In this document: positions 46,610 through 57,408 of the stretch, piece by piece | How the letters are laid out: the number at the start of each line of letters is the position of its first letter | How positions within the stretch are numbered: position 1 is the stretch's first letter | Assembly: GCF_000478175.1 (NCBI RefSeq) | Contig: NZ_KI515776.1 | Coordinates: 1 to 64,000 of the forward strand | From: Corynebacterium sp. KPL1814 | GTDB lineage: Bacteria; Actinomycetota; Actinomycetes; Mycobacteriales; Mycobacteriaceae | Reading direction: 5' to 3' | DNA length: 64,000 bases | The notes under the pieces: model-generated | The model's input: the letters and a program-made list of their open reading frames with translations, nothing else | The model's database searches: none | Told to the model about the DNA's origin: nothing | Translations under genes and position numbers: made by a program

Positions 46610-48136
46610 ATGACATACACCGCCACCCGCGATATTGCTTATTGCCGGGATGCCTCAGCGCTATTTCATAGATTGGCGCGATCGAGCGATTCCTTATTAT
46701 TGGAAAGCGCTGATATTGAAACCAAGAAAAACCTCACGTGCCTGGCCGTGCTTGATGCCGCGGCAAAGGTGACCTGCACCGGCCAGCGGGTTCGCGTCCT
46801 CGCGCTCAGCCCAGCGGGGGAGCAGCTCATCACCATGCTGCAAGCCCGCTTCGCTAACCGGATTGTTTCACGTGAAACCACGGAAATTGTTTTTGAGTTC
46901 TCACCCTCCAACGAGTCCGATGAACGGCAACGGCTCCTAGATGAATCGACGGCGGATATCCTCCGCGCGCTGCAGCGCGATGATTCCTATTCCTCGCCCC
47001 TATTGCCCTTCGTCGCCGGTGGGTTTGCCTATGACTATTTGGCCACTTTTGAAAACCTGCCTGAGGTAGGCGAGGGGCCCAATAAGTTTCCCGATTATGA
47101 ATTCCTTGTCGCTCAAACTGTTCTCGCGGTGGATCACCTTACGCAGACCGCGCGGGTAGAGGGCTGGGATATCGACCGAGCCCGCTTGGAAGACACGCTC
47201 GATGCACTAGCTGCCACACCCATCGACGCGATAGGGGACCCAGCGCCTAGCCAGCCCGCGGGAACCTTGACTGCAACCGCGGATATTGATGATGCCGCGT
47301 TTTGCAATCAGGTAACGCGGCTCAAGGGCAATATTGATTCCGGCGATATTTACCAGGTCGTCCCCGCCCGCACGTTCACGGTGGACTGCCCCGATGCCTT
47401 CGCGGCCTACCGCCAGCTCCGGGAGACCAATCCCTCGCCGTATATGTTCTATCTCCGGGGGGCGGATTACGAGCTCTTCGGTGCATCACCGGAATCCAAT
47501 TTAAAGTTTGACCCAGAGACGCGGCAGGTGGAGCTCTATCCCATTGCCGGAACCAGGCCCCGCGGGCTCAACCCGGACGGCACCATCAACGATGAATTAG
47601 ATATCCGCAACGAGCTAGAAATGCGCACGGATACCAAGGAACTAGCCGAGCACACCATGCTGGTAGATCTCGCGCGCAATGATCTCGCCCGCGTAGCAGC
47701 GCCCGGCACGCGGCGGGTGGCAGACCTGCTCCAAGTAGATCGCTACTCGCGGGTCATGCACCTGGTCTCCCGCGTGACCGCCATCTTGCACAAAGACTTC
47801 GATGCCCTCGATGCTTACCGCGCCTGCATGAACATGGGAACGTTGACCGGCGCGCCCAAGCTGCGCGCCAGCGAGCTCATCCGCCAAGCCGAACACAAGC
47901 GCCGTGGCTCCTACGGCGGCGCAGTGGGATACCTGCGCGGCGACAGTGCCATGGATACCTGCATTGTCATTCGCTCCGCCTTCGTGCACCGCGGTACGGC
48001 TGCTGTTCAAGCCGGTGCCGGGGTGGTGCACGATTCCGTCCCGCAATCCGAAGCCGATGAAACCCTGCACAAGGCCTATGCCGTTCTCCACGCCATTGCC
48101 CTCGCGCACAACGCCACCCTGGAGGTACAGCGATGA
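46610..48136 (+). CDS. trpE: Anthranilate synthase component I
   Basis: A 508-residue chorismate-using enzyme. The N-terminal LLESADIETKKNLT is the tryptophan feedback site. The catalytic half has IDSGDIYQVVPAR, FGASPESNLKF, PIAGTRPRG and YGGAVGYL. With TrpG it makes anthranilate. First structural gene after the attenuator. It ends with a 4-bp overlap on trpG. It carries a perfect parS site at 46865, read as VSRET. Confidence 0.96.
   Translation: MTYTATRDIAYCRDASALFHRLARSSDSLLLESADIETKKNLTCLAVLDAAAKVTCTGQRVRVLALSPAGEQLITMLQARFANRIVSRETTEIVFEFSPSNESDERQRLLDESTADILRALQRDDSYSSPLLPFVAGGFAYDYLATFENLPEVGEGPNKFPDYEFLVAQTVLAVDHLTQTARVEGWDIDRARLEDTLDALAATPIDAIGDPAPSQPAGTLTATADIDDAAFCNQVTRLKGNIDSGDIYQVVPARTFTVDCPDAFAAYRQLRETNPSPYMFYLRGADYELFGASPESNLKFDPETRQVELYPIAGTRPRGLNPDGTINDELDIRNELEMRTDTKELAEHTMLVDLARNDLARVAAPGTRRVADLLQVDRYSRVMHLVSRVTAILHKDFDALDAYRACMNMGTLTGAPKLRASELIRQAEHKRRGSYGGAVGYLRGDSAMDTCIVIRSAFVHRGTAAVQAGAGVVHDSVPQSEADETLHKAYAVLHAIALAHNATLEVQR
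46865..46878. other. parS: parS site 2
   Basis: A perfect GTTTCACGTGAAAC inside trpE. Confidence 0.88.
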
Positions 48137-48780
48137 ATTCGCCGCACGTGGTTCTGCTCGATAACCACGATTCCTTTGTCTATAACCTTGTCGACGCCCT
48201 CGCCGGCTACCGCACCACCGTCTACCGCAACAGCGTGTCCGTCGCGGAGGTGCTCGCATCCGAGCCCGATATTATTGTCCTTTCCCCAGGCCCCGGCCAC
48301 CCACGCGATGCTGGATGCATGATGGAGCTTATCGATGCCACCTTGGGCACCATCCCCATCCTCGGTGTCTGCCTGGGTTTCCAGGCGCTACTGGAATACC
48401 ACGGTGGCGGGGTAGGGCCCTGCGGACCCGTACACGGCAAGTCCATGCCTATGACGCTTACCGATGCCGGCACTGCCCACCCAGTCTTCGCCGGGCTAGC
48501 CACCGATGCCGATCCCGCCCAACCCGGCGTCCCCGGCACCCAGGTTCCAGTGGCCCGGTATCACTCCTTGGGGTGCACGCACGTTCCTACCGGCATGCGC
48601 GTACTCGCGGAGACGGAGGCGGATATCGGCACCATCGCCATGGCAGCCGAAACGGACGATGGCATGGCGCTGGGGGTGCAATTCCACCCCGAGTCGATCC
48701 TCTCGCCCCGTGGCCCAGACATTCTAGACCGTTTCATCTATCAACTATCCACTACTCCCACTATGGAGCTAAAGCACTAA
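48133..48780 (+). CDS. trpG: Anthranilate synthase component II (glutamine amidotransferase)
   Basis: A 215-residue class I amidotransferase with the oxyanion region SPGPGHPRDAG, the nucleophile Cys in GVCLGFQAL and the His-Glu pair in QFHPESI. It supplies ammonia to TrpE. It overlaps trpE by 4 bp, and its stop shares one base with the trpD start. Confidence 0.95.
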   Translation: MNSPHVVLLDNHDSFVYNLVDALAGYRTTVYRNSVSVAEVLASEPDIIVLSPGPGHPRDAGCMMELIDATLGTIPILGVCLGFQALLEYHGGGVGPCGPVHGKSMPMTLTDAGTAHPVFAGLATDADPAQPGVPGTQVPVARYHSLGCTHVPTGMRVLAETEADIGTIAMAAETDDGMALGVQFHPESILSPRGPDILDRFIYQLSTTPTMELKH

Positions 48781-49799
48781 TGACGAACCAAAGCCCGCTA
48801 AAAACGCTGCAAGCTTTCTTAGATAATCCCGCGCCAACCGTGGAGGAAGCAACGGAGGTCTTCACTCCGGTTGCCGTCGGTGATTATGACGATATTCAGA
48901 TCTCCGCGTTGCTTACACATATCCGCACCCGCGGCGAGACCCTCGCGGATATTACGGGTGCCGCCAAGGCATTCCTGAATGTGGGCCACCCATTTCCCAT
49001 TACCGGTGAAGGCCTCATGGACTCCGCGGGAACGGGCGGCGACGGCGCGAATACCATCAATATCACGACGGCCGCCTCCTTAGTCGCCGCCGCTGGGGGA
49101 GTGAGGATGGTCAAGCACGGCAACCGATCCGTCTCCTCCAAGTCCGGTTCCGCCGATGTGCTTGAGGCACTGAATATTCCGCTGGACCTCGACGTGGACC
49201 GCGCCGTCCGGCAGTTCGAAGCCTCCAACTTCACCTTCCTCTTTGCTCCGGCCTACAACCCGGCCGTGGCCCACGTGCAACCGGTGCGCAAGGCGCTCGG
49301 GGTCTCCACCATTTTCAATACCTTGGGACCCTTGCTCTCCCCGGGACGGCCCGAGCTACAGATCATGGGCATTGCCAACCCAGCACAAGGCCCCATGATC
49401 GCTGAAGTTTTCCGAGAACTTGGGCGCACGCGAGCGCTCGTCGTCCACGGCGCCGGTACCGATGAGATCGCCACCCACGGCACCACACAGGTCTGGGAGC
49501 TGAAGGACGGCGAGATTTCGCACTATGAGCTCACGCCGGAGGGGTTGGGCATCGCCAAGCATGAGCTCAGTGAGCTCGCCGGCGGCGACGGACAAGATAA
49601 TGCCGAGCACGTGCGCGCCATCTTTAATGGCTCGGGTAAGCCGGCGCACTATGATGCGGTCGCGGCATCGGCTGGAGCGATGTTTTATCTGGATGGCACC
49701 GCGGCGACGATTGCGGAGGGCGTCGCGCATGCCAAGGGGCTCATCGATGGCGGGGACGTGGACCGCTGGCTGCGCACCCACGAGGAAGCCGAATACTAA
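48780..49799 (+). CDS. trpD: Anthranilate phosphoribosyltransferase
   Basis: A 339-residue enzyme that joins anthranilate to PRPP. The PRPP-binding GTGGDGANTINIT and the KHGNRSVSSKSGSADVLEA segment are intact. The start at 48780 (TAATG coupling with trpG) fits the family N-terminus. Longer upstream reading is an artefact of the open frame within trpG. Confidence 0.95.
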   Translation: MTNQSPLKTLQAFLDNPAPTVEEATEVFTPVAVGDYDDIQISALLTHIRTRGETLADITGAAKAFLNVGHPFPITGEGLMDSAGTGGDGANTINITTAASLVAAAGGVRMVKHGNRSVSSKSGSADVLEALNIPLDLDVDRAVRQFEASNFTFLFAPAYNPAVAHVQPVRKALGVSTIFNTLGPLLSPGRPELQIMGIANPAQGPMIAEVFRELGRTRALVVHGAGTDEIATHGTTQVWELKDGEISHYELTPEGLGIAKHELSELAGGDGQDNAEHVRAIFNGSGKPAHYDAVAASAGAMFYLDGTAATIAEGVAHAKGLIDGGDVDRWLRTHEEAEY

Positions 49800-49822
49800 A
49801 GAAACCACACTAGGGATAAGAA

Positions 49823-51250
49823 ATGACAGAACAAAAACTGCCGACGGTGCTCGAGGGGATTGTGGCTCAGCGCCGCACACACCTTGCCGGCATTCGCGAA
49901 CGCATCGCGCACGTAGACGTAGACAGGCTTGAGCCGTCCCGCCGCTCGCTTTTTGCCGCGCTCAATGGCACTAACCGCTTCATCATGGAGTGCAAGTCTG
50001 CGTCGCCATCCCTCGGAATGATTCGCGAGGATTACCGCCCCGGCGATATCGCGCGTATCTATTCCCGCTATGCGGATGCCATTTCCGTGCTGTGCGAGCC
50101 CGAGCGGTTCGGCGGGGATTACGATCACCTCCAGACCGTGGCCCAGTCCACGCACCTGCCGGTGTTGTGCAAGGATTTCATCGTCGATCCGATTCAGGTC
50201 TATGCCGCACGCTACTATGGCGCGGATGCGATTTTGCTCATGATGTCCATCGTGGATGATGAGACCTTTGCACAGCTGAAGTCCCTGGCGGATAAGTTAG
50301 GCCTCGACGTCCTCACTGAAGCCATCACCAGGGAGGAGGTGGATCGCGCGCTGTCCTTTGGGGTGGAGATCATCGGTATTAATAACCGCAACCTCCATGA
50401 CTTGAGCATCGATCTCTCCCGCACCGAGCAGCTCGCCGGGTACGTGCCTGACGATAAGGTCGTCGTCTCCGAATCCGGCATCCGCGATAACCACACCATC
50501 CGGCGCTTGGGCGCCCACGCGAACGCCTTCCTCGTCGGCTCCCAACTCACCTCCCACGAGGACATCGACCGCGCCGCCCGGGATCTGCTCTTCGGCGCGA
50601 ATAAGGTCTGCGGAATCACCGCCGCCTCCACCGCCCAAGCCGCCCGCGCCGCCAGTGCCCGCTACGGAGGGCTCATCTTCGCTCCGGATTCCCCGCGCAA
50701 TGTTTCACGTGAAACCGCCGAGAAAATCATCGCCGCCGAACCCGGTTTGGATTTCGTAGCAGTGAGCCGCAGCGACGACCCTTCTGAGTTGCGGGAGATA
50801 GCGGCAACGCGTGGCCTGTCCGGAATCCAGTTGCACGCCCCATTCCAGGGCAGCGTGGATGGAGAGCTCGAACTGATCGAACGCGCACACGCGGCCCTCG
50901 CGGATACCGACGCGGAGCTTGTTTGGCGGGCTATCGACATAACCAACCCTCAGTGGGTAGACATAGCGCCGAAGCTCGCCGCACAGGTCGACCGCCTCGT
51001 GCTCGACTCGGGGAGGGGTGGCACCGGGCGAAGCTTTGATTGGACGGCAATCCCGGACGACATCAAAGCCCACAGCCTGTTGGCCGGTGGCCTCAACCTC
51101 GCGAACCTGGAAGGGGCACTCAAGGTGGGAGCTGCGGGACTCGACCTGAATTCGGGATTAGAAACGCGCCCTGGGCACAAAGACGCCGCCCTGATTTCTC
51201 AAGCCTTCCGCACCCTCCGATTATTCAACCAACCTGACAAGAAAGATTAA
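49823..51250 (+). CDS. trpCF: Bifunctional indole-3-glycerol-phosphate synthase / phosphoribosylanthranilate isomerase
   Basis: A 475-residue fusion of two TIM barrels. The TrpC half (1-255) has [24 protein letters not shown] and IGINNRNL. The TrpF half (260-475) has [25 protein letters not shown] and AGGLNLAN. Such fusions occur in corynebacteria and enterics. A perfect parS site at 50702 is read as VSRET near the start of the TrpF half. Confidence 0.95.
   Translation: MTEQKLPTVLEGIVAQRRTHLAGIRERIAHVDVDRLEPSRRSLFAALNGTNRFIMECKSASPSLGMIREDYRPGDIARIYSRYADAISVLCEPERFGGDYDHLQTVAQSTHLPVLCKDFIVDPIQVYAARYYGADAILLMMSIVDDETFAQLKSLADKLGLDVLTEAITREEVDRALSFGVEIIGINNRNLHDLSIDLSRTEQLAGYVPDDKVVVSESGIRDNHTIRRLGAHANAFLVGSQLTSHEDIDRAARDLLFGANKVCGITAASTAQAARAASARYGGLIFAPDSPRNVSRETAEKIIAAEPGLDFVAVSRSDDPSELREIAATRGLSGIQLHAPFQGSVDGELELIERAHAALADTDAELVWRAIDITNPQWVDIAPKLAAQVDRLVLDSGRGGTGRSFDWTAIPDDIKAHSLLAGGLNLANLEGALKVGAAGLDLNSGLETRPGHKDAALISQAFRTLRLFNQPDKKD
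50702..50715. other. parS: parS site 3
   Basis: A perfect GTTTCACGTGAAAC inside trpCF. A parS within trpCF is also reported for C. glutamicum, from memory. Confidence 0.88.
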
Positions 51251-51252
51251 CC

Positions 51253-52455
<1,203 letters not shown>

Positions 52456-52457
52456 TC

Positions 52458-53300
52458 ATGGGCAGCCGTTACGATGAACTTTTTGCCGCGTTGCGTGAGA
52501 AGAATGAGGGTGCGTTTGTCCCTTTCATCATGCTGGGCGATCCAACTCCTGAAGCTAGCCTGGATATCATCCGCAACGCAGTCGCCGCCGGGGCGGACGC
52601 CCTGGAGCTCGGCGTCCCCTTCTCGGATCCAGTCGCGGATGGTCCCACCATCCAGGCTTCGCATATCCGCGCCCTCGATGGGGGAGCGACCCTTGATAGC
52701 GCCTTGGATCAGGTGCAGACGATTCGGACCGAATTCCCCGATTTGCCCATCGGCATGTTGATCTATGGCAACGTTGCCTTCGCCCGCGGGGTGGAGCAAT
52801 TTTATGCGGAGTTCGCGCAAGCGGGCGCCGATAGCATTTTGCTTCCCGATGTCCCCGTGCGCGAAGGCGCCCCTTTCATTGCCGCGGCAAAGGAAGCTGG
52901 AATCGACCCCATCTTCATCGCCCCCTCGCGGGCCGCAGAGCACACGCTTGCCGGCGTCGCCGAGCATTCGCAGGGATATATTTACGCGATCTCCCGCGAT
53001 GGTGTAACGGGCACCGAAAAGGAATCAGAAACCACCGGCCTCGACGAGGTGGTCTCCAGCATTCAGCGCTTCAATGGGCCTCCGGTGTTACTTGGTTTCG
53101 GTATCTCTTCGCCACAGCACGTCGCCGATGCCATCGCCGCAAACGCCGCTGGCGCCATTACCGGATCCGCAATCACTAAGATCATCGACCGCCATGTTTC
53201 ACGTGAAACCGGCGCCCCGGGAAAGATCAATGATGCGGATGCCTTACATGCGGAGCTGACCGACTTCATCTCCGCGATGAAGGAAGCAACCAAGAAATAA
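52458..53300 (+). CDS. trpA: Tryptophan synthase alpha chain
   Basis: A 280-residue TIM-barrel lyase that splits indole-glycerol phosphate. The catalytic Glu is in LELGVPFSDPVADGP and Asp in LLPDVPVREG; GFGISSPQHV and GAITGSAI close the phosphate site. It is the last trp gene, 3 bp after trpB, with a perfect parS at 53196 read as VSRET. Confidence 0.96.
   Translation: MGSRYDELFAALREKNEGAFVPFIMLGDPTPEASLDIIRNAVAAGADALELGVPFSDPVADGPTIQASHIRALDGGATLDSALDQVQTIRTEFPDLPIGMLIYGNVAFARGVEQFYAEFAQAGADSILLPDVPVREGAPFIAAAKEAGIDPIFIAPSRAAEHTLAGVAEHSQGYIYAISRDGVTGTEKESETTGLDEVVSSIQRFNGPPVLLGFGISSPQHVADAIAANAAGAITGSAITKIIDRHVSRETGAPGKINDADALHAELTDFISAMKEATKK
53196..53209. other. parS: parS site 4
   Basis: A perfect GTTTCACGTGAAAC near the 3' end of trpA. 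Confidence 0.88.
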
Positions 53301-53324
53301 AGCGTCCTCCGAGCGGTAGCGCCA

Positions 53325-53378
53325 CAAAAAGCCCCCTGGCTTCCTCCCACATTCATTGAGTGGGGAAGCCAGGGGGCT
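53325..53378. terminator. Terminator between trpA and the symporter gene
   Basis: AGCCCCCTGGCTTCC (53330-53344) pairs perfectly with GGAAGCCAGGGGGCT (53364-53378). On the minus strand it is followed by TTTTT; on the plus strand by CAATTGTTT. It probably ends both convergent units. Confidence 0.85.
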
Positions 53379-53383
53379 CAATT

Positions 53384-53397
53384 GTTTCACGTGAAAT
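53384..53397. other. parS: Near-consensus parS site after the trp terminator
   Basis: GTTTCACGTGAAAT, 13 of 14 bases. It sits in the gap between the terminator and the symporter stop codon. Confidence 0.6.
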
Positions 53398-54608
53398 TAG
53401 GCCGCAGTCTCTGCCTCTTCTTCATTGAGGGTATCGACCTTGTCGCGGGCGAACTTATCGACGACCATCGCAATGGCGCCATCGCCAGTAACGTTTGCTG
53501 CGGTACCGACGGAGTCGATCGCGATATAAGCGGCGATCATCAGCGCCACCATTCCGTCATCAAAGCCCATCATGTCCGCCAATAGACCAACGGCCACCAT
53601 AACGGCGCCGCCCGGCACGCCTGGTGCAGCGATCATCATAATGCCAAGCAGGAAGATAAAGCCCAGACCGGTGCCGGTGCTGATATCCATATTCGCCATA
53701 AAGACGATGGCGAAGGCGTAGAGCGTCAGCTTCATCATGGAGCCGGACAGGTGAATAGTCGCGCACAGCGGGATTACGAAGCTCGCGACCGGCTTAGAAA
53801 TACCGTTGCGCAAGCTGGACTCCAAGGACACCGGAATCGTTGCCGCAGACGACGACGTACCCAATGCCGTGAAGTATGCCGGAAGCATATTCCGCAGCGC
53901 CTTAAAAGGATTCTTCCCTGCGATTGCCCCGGCCACCACGTACTGGAGCACGAGATAAACCAGCGTCATGACAACAGCTAGGATCAATACCTTTGCAAAG
54001 GCGGAGAGCACCTCGCCGATATTGCCGTTCATACCCAGCCCAAGGAACATGCCGAAGATGTAGAACGGCAAAATGGGAATAACGAATCCCCAAATCACCT
54101 TAACCACTACATTTTCCAGTTCCTTGGTGACGGTGTAGAGAGTATCGGACTTGACCGTCGTCATCGCGACACCAATACAGAAGGACAGCAATAACGCCGT
54201 CATCACCTCAAACGGTGGTGCCATCTCCACCTCGAAATAAGGCTCGAGGGAACCTTCGTCGACATCCGACACATTGGTCACTAGTGTTTGGCCCGCCAAC
54301 ATCGAGGGATAGAGCCACTTTGCCAGGCCATAAGCAATCAAGCCTGCCAGAATGGTGGAGCCATAGGCGATGCCTGCTGTCACTCCCAACCACTTTCCTG
54401 CGCCCTTGCCAAGGCCAGCAATCGCCGGTGCAACGAGCGCGAAAATCAAGACAGGAATGAAGAAATTGAGGAAGTTACCGAATAGACCGTTAAACGTGGC
54501 AAAGGCTCGACCGAACCATTCGGGCGCAAAAAGGCTAACGACAATGCCAAGCACGATGGCGAGAACGATTCGGAAAAGGAGAGAGTCCGCTATTTTCTTG
54601 AGATTCAT
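53397..54608 (-). CDS. Dicarboxylate/amino-acid:cation symporter (DAACS family)
   Basis: A 403-residue secondary carrier with about eight membrane helices and two re-entrant loops. The family's serine-rich loop is ALGTSSSAATIPV, and the substrate/sodium region has a variant of the NMDGT motif (HLSGSMMKL). Glutamate, aspartate, serine or C4-dicarboxylates are possible substrates. A palindrome lies upstream of its start. Confidence 0.87.
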   Translation of the reverse strand: MNLKKIADSLLFRIVLAIVLGIVVSLFAPEWFGRAFATFNGLFGNFLNFFIPVLIFALVAPAIAGLGKGAGKWLGVTAGIAYGSTILAGLIAYGLAKWLYPSMLAGQTLVTNVSDVDEGSLEPYFEVEMAPPFEVMTALLLSFCIGVAMTTVKSDTLYTVTKELENVVVKVIWGFVIPILPFYIFGMFLGLGMNGNIGEVLSAFAKVLILAVVMTLVYLVLQYVVAGAIAGKNPFKALRNMLPAYFTALGTSSSAATIPVSLESSLRNGISKPVASFVIPLCATIHLSGSMMKLTLYAFAIVFMANMDISTGTGLGFIFLLGIMMIAAPGVPGGAVMVAVGLLADMMGFDDGMVALMIAAYIAIDSVGTAANVTGDGAIAMVVDKFARDKVDTLNEEEAETAA

Positions 54609-54642
54609 GCAATCACAATCAGGTTAGGTGTTCCCAGTCCGA

Positions 54643-54662
54643 GAACGCACGTGGGTGCGTTC
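54643..54662. promoter_or_regulatory. Palindrome upstream of the symporter gene
   Basis: GAACGCAC-GTGG-GTGCGTTC, an 8-bp perfect inverted repeat 35 bp before the symporter start. It may be an operator or a leader hairpin. Confidence 0.4.
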
Positions 54663-54787
54663 CAGCGGAAGGAGAGACAACGTGGTGCAGGTGCAAAACC
54701 GAGCGAATATCTATCGATCGATCCAAATTGAATATTACCCGAGCCGCCTTATATTTAAGACACAAGCCCCGTAGGTTAATTTCCAAT

Positions 54788-55291
54788 ATGGCGTTACAGG
54801 ATTACACTAAGGATATGGTCGCAGTGGGAATCATATTTTTAGTCCTTGCCGTTTTCCTTATCGCGGTGGGCGCGCTCGCCGCCACCAAGCGGTTGCCCGG
54901 CAATAAATACACCGGCTTGCGTTTACAAGAAATCCGAAAGTCACGAGAAGCATGGGATAATGCCCACGCCGTCGCCGGTCCCTTCTGGGCCCTAGGTGGA
55001 GTATCGCTACTTTTCGGTGGCGTCGTAGCCTTCCGCGCGGAGGGTTGGATGTGGCTCATTCCGGTCACCACTTTCGTCATCGCGGTCCTCGCGCTTTCCG
55101 TCGGTTCGAACCTTGGATCCCGCGCGGCATTTCTTTATGAGCAAGCGCATGCCGATGACGAGGGTTGTGGCGATAGCTGCAACTGTGGCTCCGGCGGCTG
55201 CGGTGGGGAAGAGGCCTCCACTGACTCCGCCGCCCAGCCCGAGGTTGATCTGGGCGCACTCCGCCAGGCCGCCCGCCACTCTGATAACTAA
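54788..55291 (+). CDS. SdpI-family membrane protein with Cys-rich tail
   Basis: A 167-residue protein with three membrane segments and the SdpI/DUF3784-like motif KYTGLRLQEIRKSREAWDNAH. SdpI of Bacillus gives immunity to a killing factor, but most homologues have no known role. Its tail holds five Cys in GCGDSCNCGSGGCGG, a possible metal site. ATG 54788 is preferred. A strong terminator follows. Confidence 0.75.
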   Translation: MALQDYTKDMVAVGIIFLVLAVFLIAVGALAATKRLPGNKYTGLRLQEIRKSREAWDNAHAVAGPFWALGGVSLLFGGVVAFRAEGWMWLIPVTTFVIAVLALSVGSNLGSRAAFLYEQAHADDEGCGDSCNCGSGGCGGEEASTDSAAQPEVDLGALRQAARHSDN

Positions 55292-55310
55292 ATAATTAGC
55301 TTTCGCTTTT

Positions 55311-55370
55311 TCTCCCTCCCGTCCCTGTTCGGCAATCGCCGCATACAGAGACAAGCGAGGGAGATTTTTT
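55311..55370 (+). terminator. Terminator after the SdpI-like gene
   Basis: TCTCCCTC (55311-55318) pairs with GAGGGAGA (55357-55364), followed by six T. Additional pairing is possible in the loop. Confidence 0.85.
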
Positions 55371-55587
55371 ATGACACTGTGACGTTATTGTTCTGGAACA
55401 CGGATCTGCACCCTTTTCGTCACAACTAAATTAAACTAGCCATTCACCATGGTGCATTCCATATTGGGCCCCGCCTATATTGGAATTATTCCACTTACTG
55501 CGCTTCCTGTGGAAATTCCTGGAACTCGCATAGAGGTTCCGCACAGCTCGGCTCAGCCACTACACCTGGCGCAGGCAAGGGTAGACA

Positions 55588-55812
55588 ATGGTAGGCATGA
55601 AGAAAACCACAGCCCTCGCCGCAATCGCCGTTTCCACTTTCAGCATCGGCTCTTATGTCGCCGATTCACACCGGATTGATCCAGAATCACAAGCCGCAGG
55701 AGGGGAGGGGCCACACCCCATCGTTAATGACTTGGGTCTAGATTCCGGCACATATGAACTCACGCCCACCGAGTCTGGTTCCGTCGACACCTGGAACGGC
55801 AGCCTTTCCTAA
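55588..55812 (+). CDS. Small exported protein of unknown function
   Basis: A 74-residue protein with a short signal-like N-terminus (MKKTTALAAIAVSTFSIGSY) and a polar remainder rich in Gly, Ser and acidic residues. AAGGG lies 6 bp before the ATG at 55588; an ATG at 55597 is also in frame. No family is recognised. A perfect parS starts 7 bp after the stop. Confidence 0.5.
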   Translation: MVGMKKTTALAAIAVSTFSIGSYVADSHRIDPESQAAGGEGPHPIVNDLGLDSGTYELTPTESGSVDTWNGSLS

Positions 55813-55818
55813 TGGCGT

Positions 55819-55832
55819 GTTTCACGTGAAAC
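55819..55832. other. parS: parS site 5
   Basis: A perfect GTTTCACGTGAAAC in an intergenic position. Confidence 0.88.
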
Positions 55833-55931
55833 CTGTACCGAACCGTTTTACTTCTGATGCCTGCAAACACTTCACTAACCGTTGCCGAAATCATGTTCCG
55901 GCCTTAAACCATTCAGGATAGAGTAGGGGCT

Positions 55932-56297
55932 ATGACTATCTGTTCACGCCGCATGTTCCTGCTCGGATCCGCTACGACTTTCGCAGGTGCGTACCTCGCG
56001 GCCTGCGGCTCAGAACCATCCGCGGAAATCGCGGCAACGGTCATTCCCGTAGGCTCCGGCATCATCGTCGACGGAGTAATCTTCACACAGCCGCAAGAGG
56101 GAGAGTTTAAGGCCTACTCCCAAACCTGTCCGCACCAACAAAACCCCATCACGGAGATCGACGGTATGACTGCCACCTGCACGGCGCATCATACGTCCTA
56201 TAACCTGCAAGATGGTTCGGTCATCGAAGGCCCGGGTCGGGACCCGCTCAAAGAATTTGAGATAAGCCAAGAGGGCGCAAAGGTCACTACCGCGTAA
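55932..56297 (+). CDS. Rieske-type iron-sulfur lipoprotein, Tat-exported
   Basis: A 121-residue protein. A twin-arginine signal (SRRMFLLGS) ends in a lipobox (YLAAC, Cys25). The mature part is a small Rieske domain with CPH (Cys66, His68) and CTAHH (Cys83, His86) ligands for a [2Fe-2S] cluster. Tat export of a folded Fe-S protein fits. No partner oxidoreductase is adjacent, so its electron partner is unknown. Confidence 0.85.
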   Translation: MTICSRRMFLLGSATTFAGAYLAACGSEPSAEIAATVIPVGSGIIVDGVIFTQPQEGEFKAYSQTCPHQQNPITEIDGMTATCTAHHTSYNLQDGSVIEGPGRDPLKEFEISQEGAKVTTA

Positions 56298-56329
56298 CTC
56301 CCGCGGACGCCGCACCCTCTACGCTCATG

Positions 56330-56343
56330 GTTTCACGTGAAAC
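56330..56343. other. parS: parS site 6
   Basis: A perfect GTTTCACGTGAAAC, extended to the 16-mer GGTTTCACGTGAAACC, in an intergenic position. Confidence 0.88.
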
Positions 56344-56427
56344 CACGCGGCTTAAGAGGAGCACACGGAAGAAAATTATCCGCACTACCTTTCGTGGAAC
56401 CAAGCGCGACGGTTTACACTTTGGGTC

Positions 56428-57402
56428 ATGCTGCACAGACTTAAAAAGCCGGATCCGCTCATCGTCCTCATCCTTACGGCCGTGGCAATCGCGATCATTG
56501 CACCGGCCCGCGGCACCTTCGCTGACGTCTTTGGCAGTCTGACGAATGTAGCGATCGCGCTGTTATTCTTCCTTTACGGCGCGCGGTTATCCACCCAAGA
56601 AGCCTTAAATGGGCTCAAGCACTGGCGGCTCCACCTCACCATTCTCGCGTTCACCTTCGTTATTTATCCCCTCATTGGCTTGACCCTACGGCCCCTCACT
56701 GGGTTCATTTCGGACGATATCTACATGGGAATACTATTCCTCACGCTGGTCCCGTCCACCGTGCAGTCCTCAGTGGCGTTTACCTCCATTGCGAAGGGGA
56801 ACGTATCTGGGGCCATTGTCTCCGCCTCGACCTCCAACTTGGCCGGCGTCTTCATCACGCCAGTCCTAGTTATGCTGCTCATGGGTAGCGGTTCCGGACT
56901 GCATATCGATACCTCCGTCTTTGGGGAAATCTCCCTTTTGCTTCTCGCGCCCTTTGTGTTGGGCCAACTAACTAGACGCTGGATAGCGAACTTCGCCCAG
57001 AGCAAGGCTACAAAGGTGGTGGACCGCGGGTCCATTGCTATGGTGGTCTATTCGGCCTTCTCCAAGGGCGTGGTGGATGGAATCTGGTCCGCCATTTCTG
57101 TCTGGGAGATTGTCTTCCTCGTCGCTTTCGCCGCGGGATTCGTTATCTTCATGTTGTGGCTGACGCGATTTGTCTCCGGAAAACTTGGATTTTCTCGCGC
57201 CGATACTATTGCGATCCAATTCTGTGGCTCTAAGAAATCCTTGGCCACTGGCCTCCCCATGGCCTCAGTCATGTTTGCCTCAGGTCCGACATCGCTAGGT
57301 CTATTGATACTCCCGCTGATGATTTACCACCAGGTGCAGCTGATGATCTGCTCACTGTTGGCATCCCAGTACTCGCAGGAGAAGGAGGAGCAACTACACT
57401 AG
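56428..57402 (+). CDS. Bile acid:sodium symporter family protein
   Basis: A 324-residue, 9-10 helix protein of the SBF/YfeH-like family: FLYGARLSTQEALNGLKHW near the first helices, LVPSTVQSSVAFTSIAKGN in the crossover region and FCGSKKSLATGLPMA. The real substrate is unknown. A -10-like TACACT 7 bases before the ATG and no ribosome site suggest a leaderless mRNA. Confidence 0.85.
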   Translation: MLHRLKKPDPLIVLILTAVAIAIIAPARGTFADVFGSLTNVAIALLFFLYGARLSTQEALNGLKHWRLHLTILAFTFVIYPLIGLTLRPLTGFISDDIYMGILFLTLVPSTVQSSVAFTSIAKGNVSGAIVSASTSNLAGVFITPVLVMLLMGSGSGLHIDTSVFGEISLLLLAPFVLGQLTRRWIANFAQSKATKVVDRGSIAMVVYSAFSKGVVDGIWSAISVWEIVFLVAFAAGFVIFMLWLTRFVSGKLGFSRADTIAIQFCGSKKSLATGLPMASVMFASGPTSLGLLILPLMIYHQVQLMICSLLASQYSQEKEEQLH

Positions 57403-57408
57403 GTTCCC

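Noticed and set aside
56327..56542. Short open frame starting at the parS site (MVSRETTRL)
   Set aside because: It overlaps the start of the bile-acid-symporter-family gene in another frame, has no ribosome site and a basic, low-complexity product.
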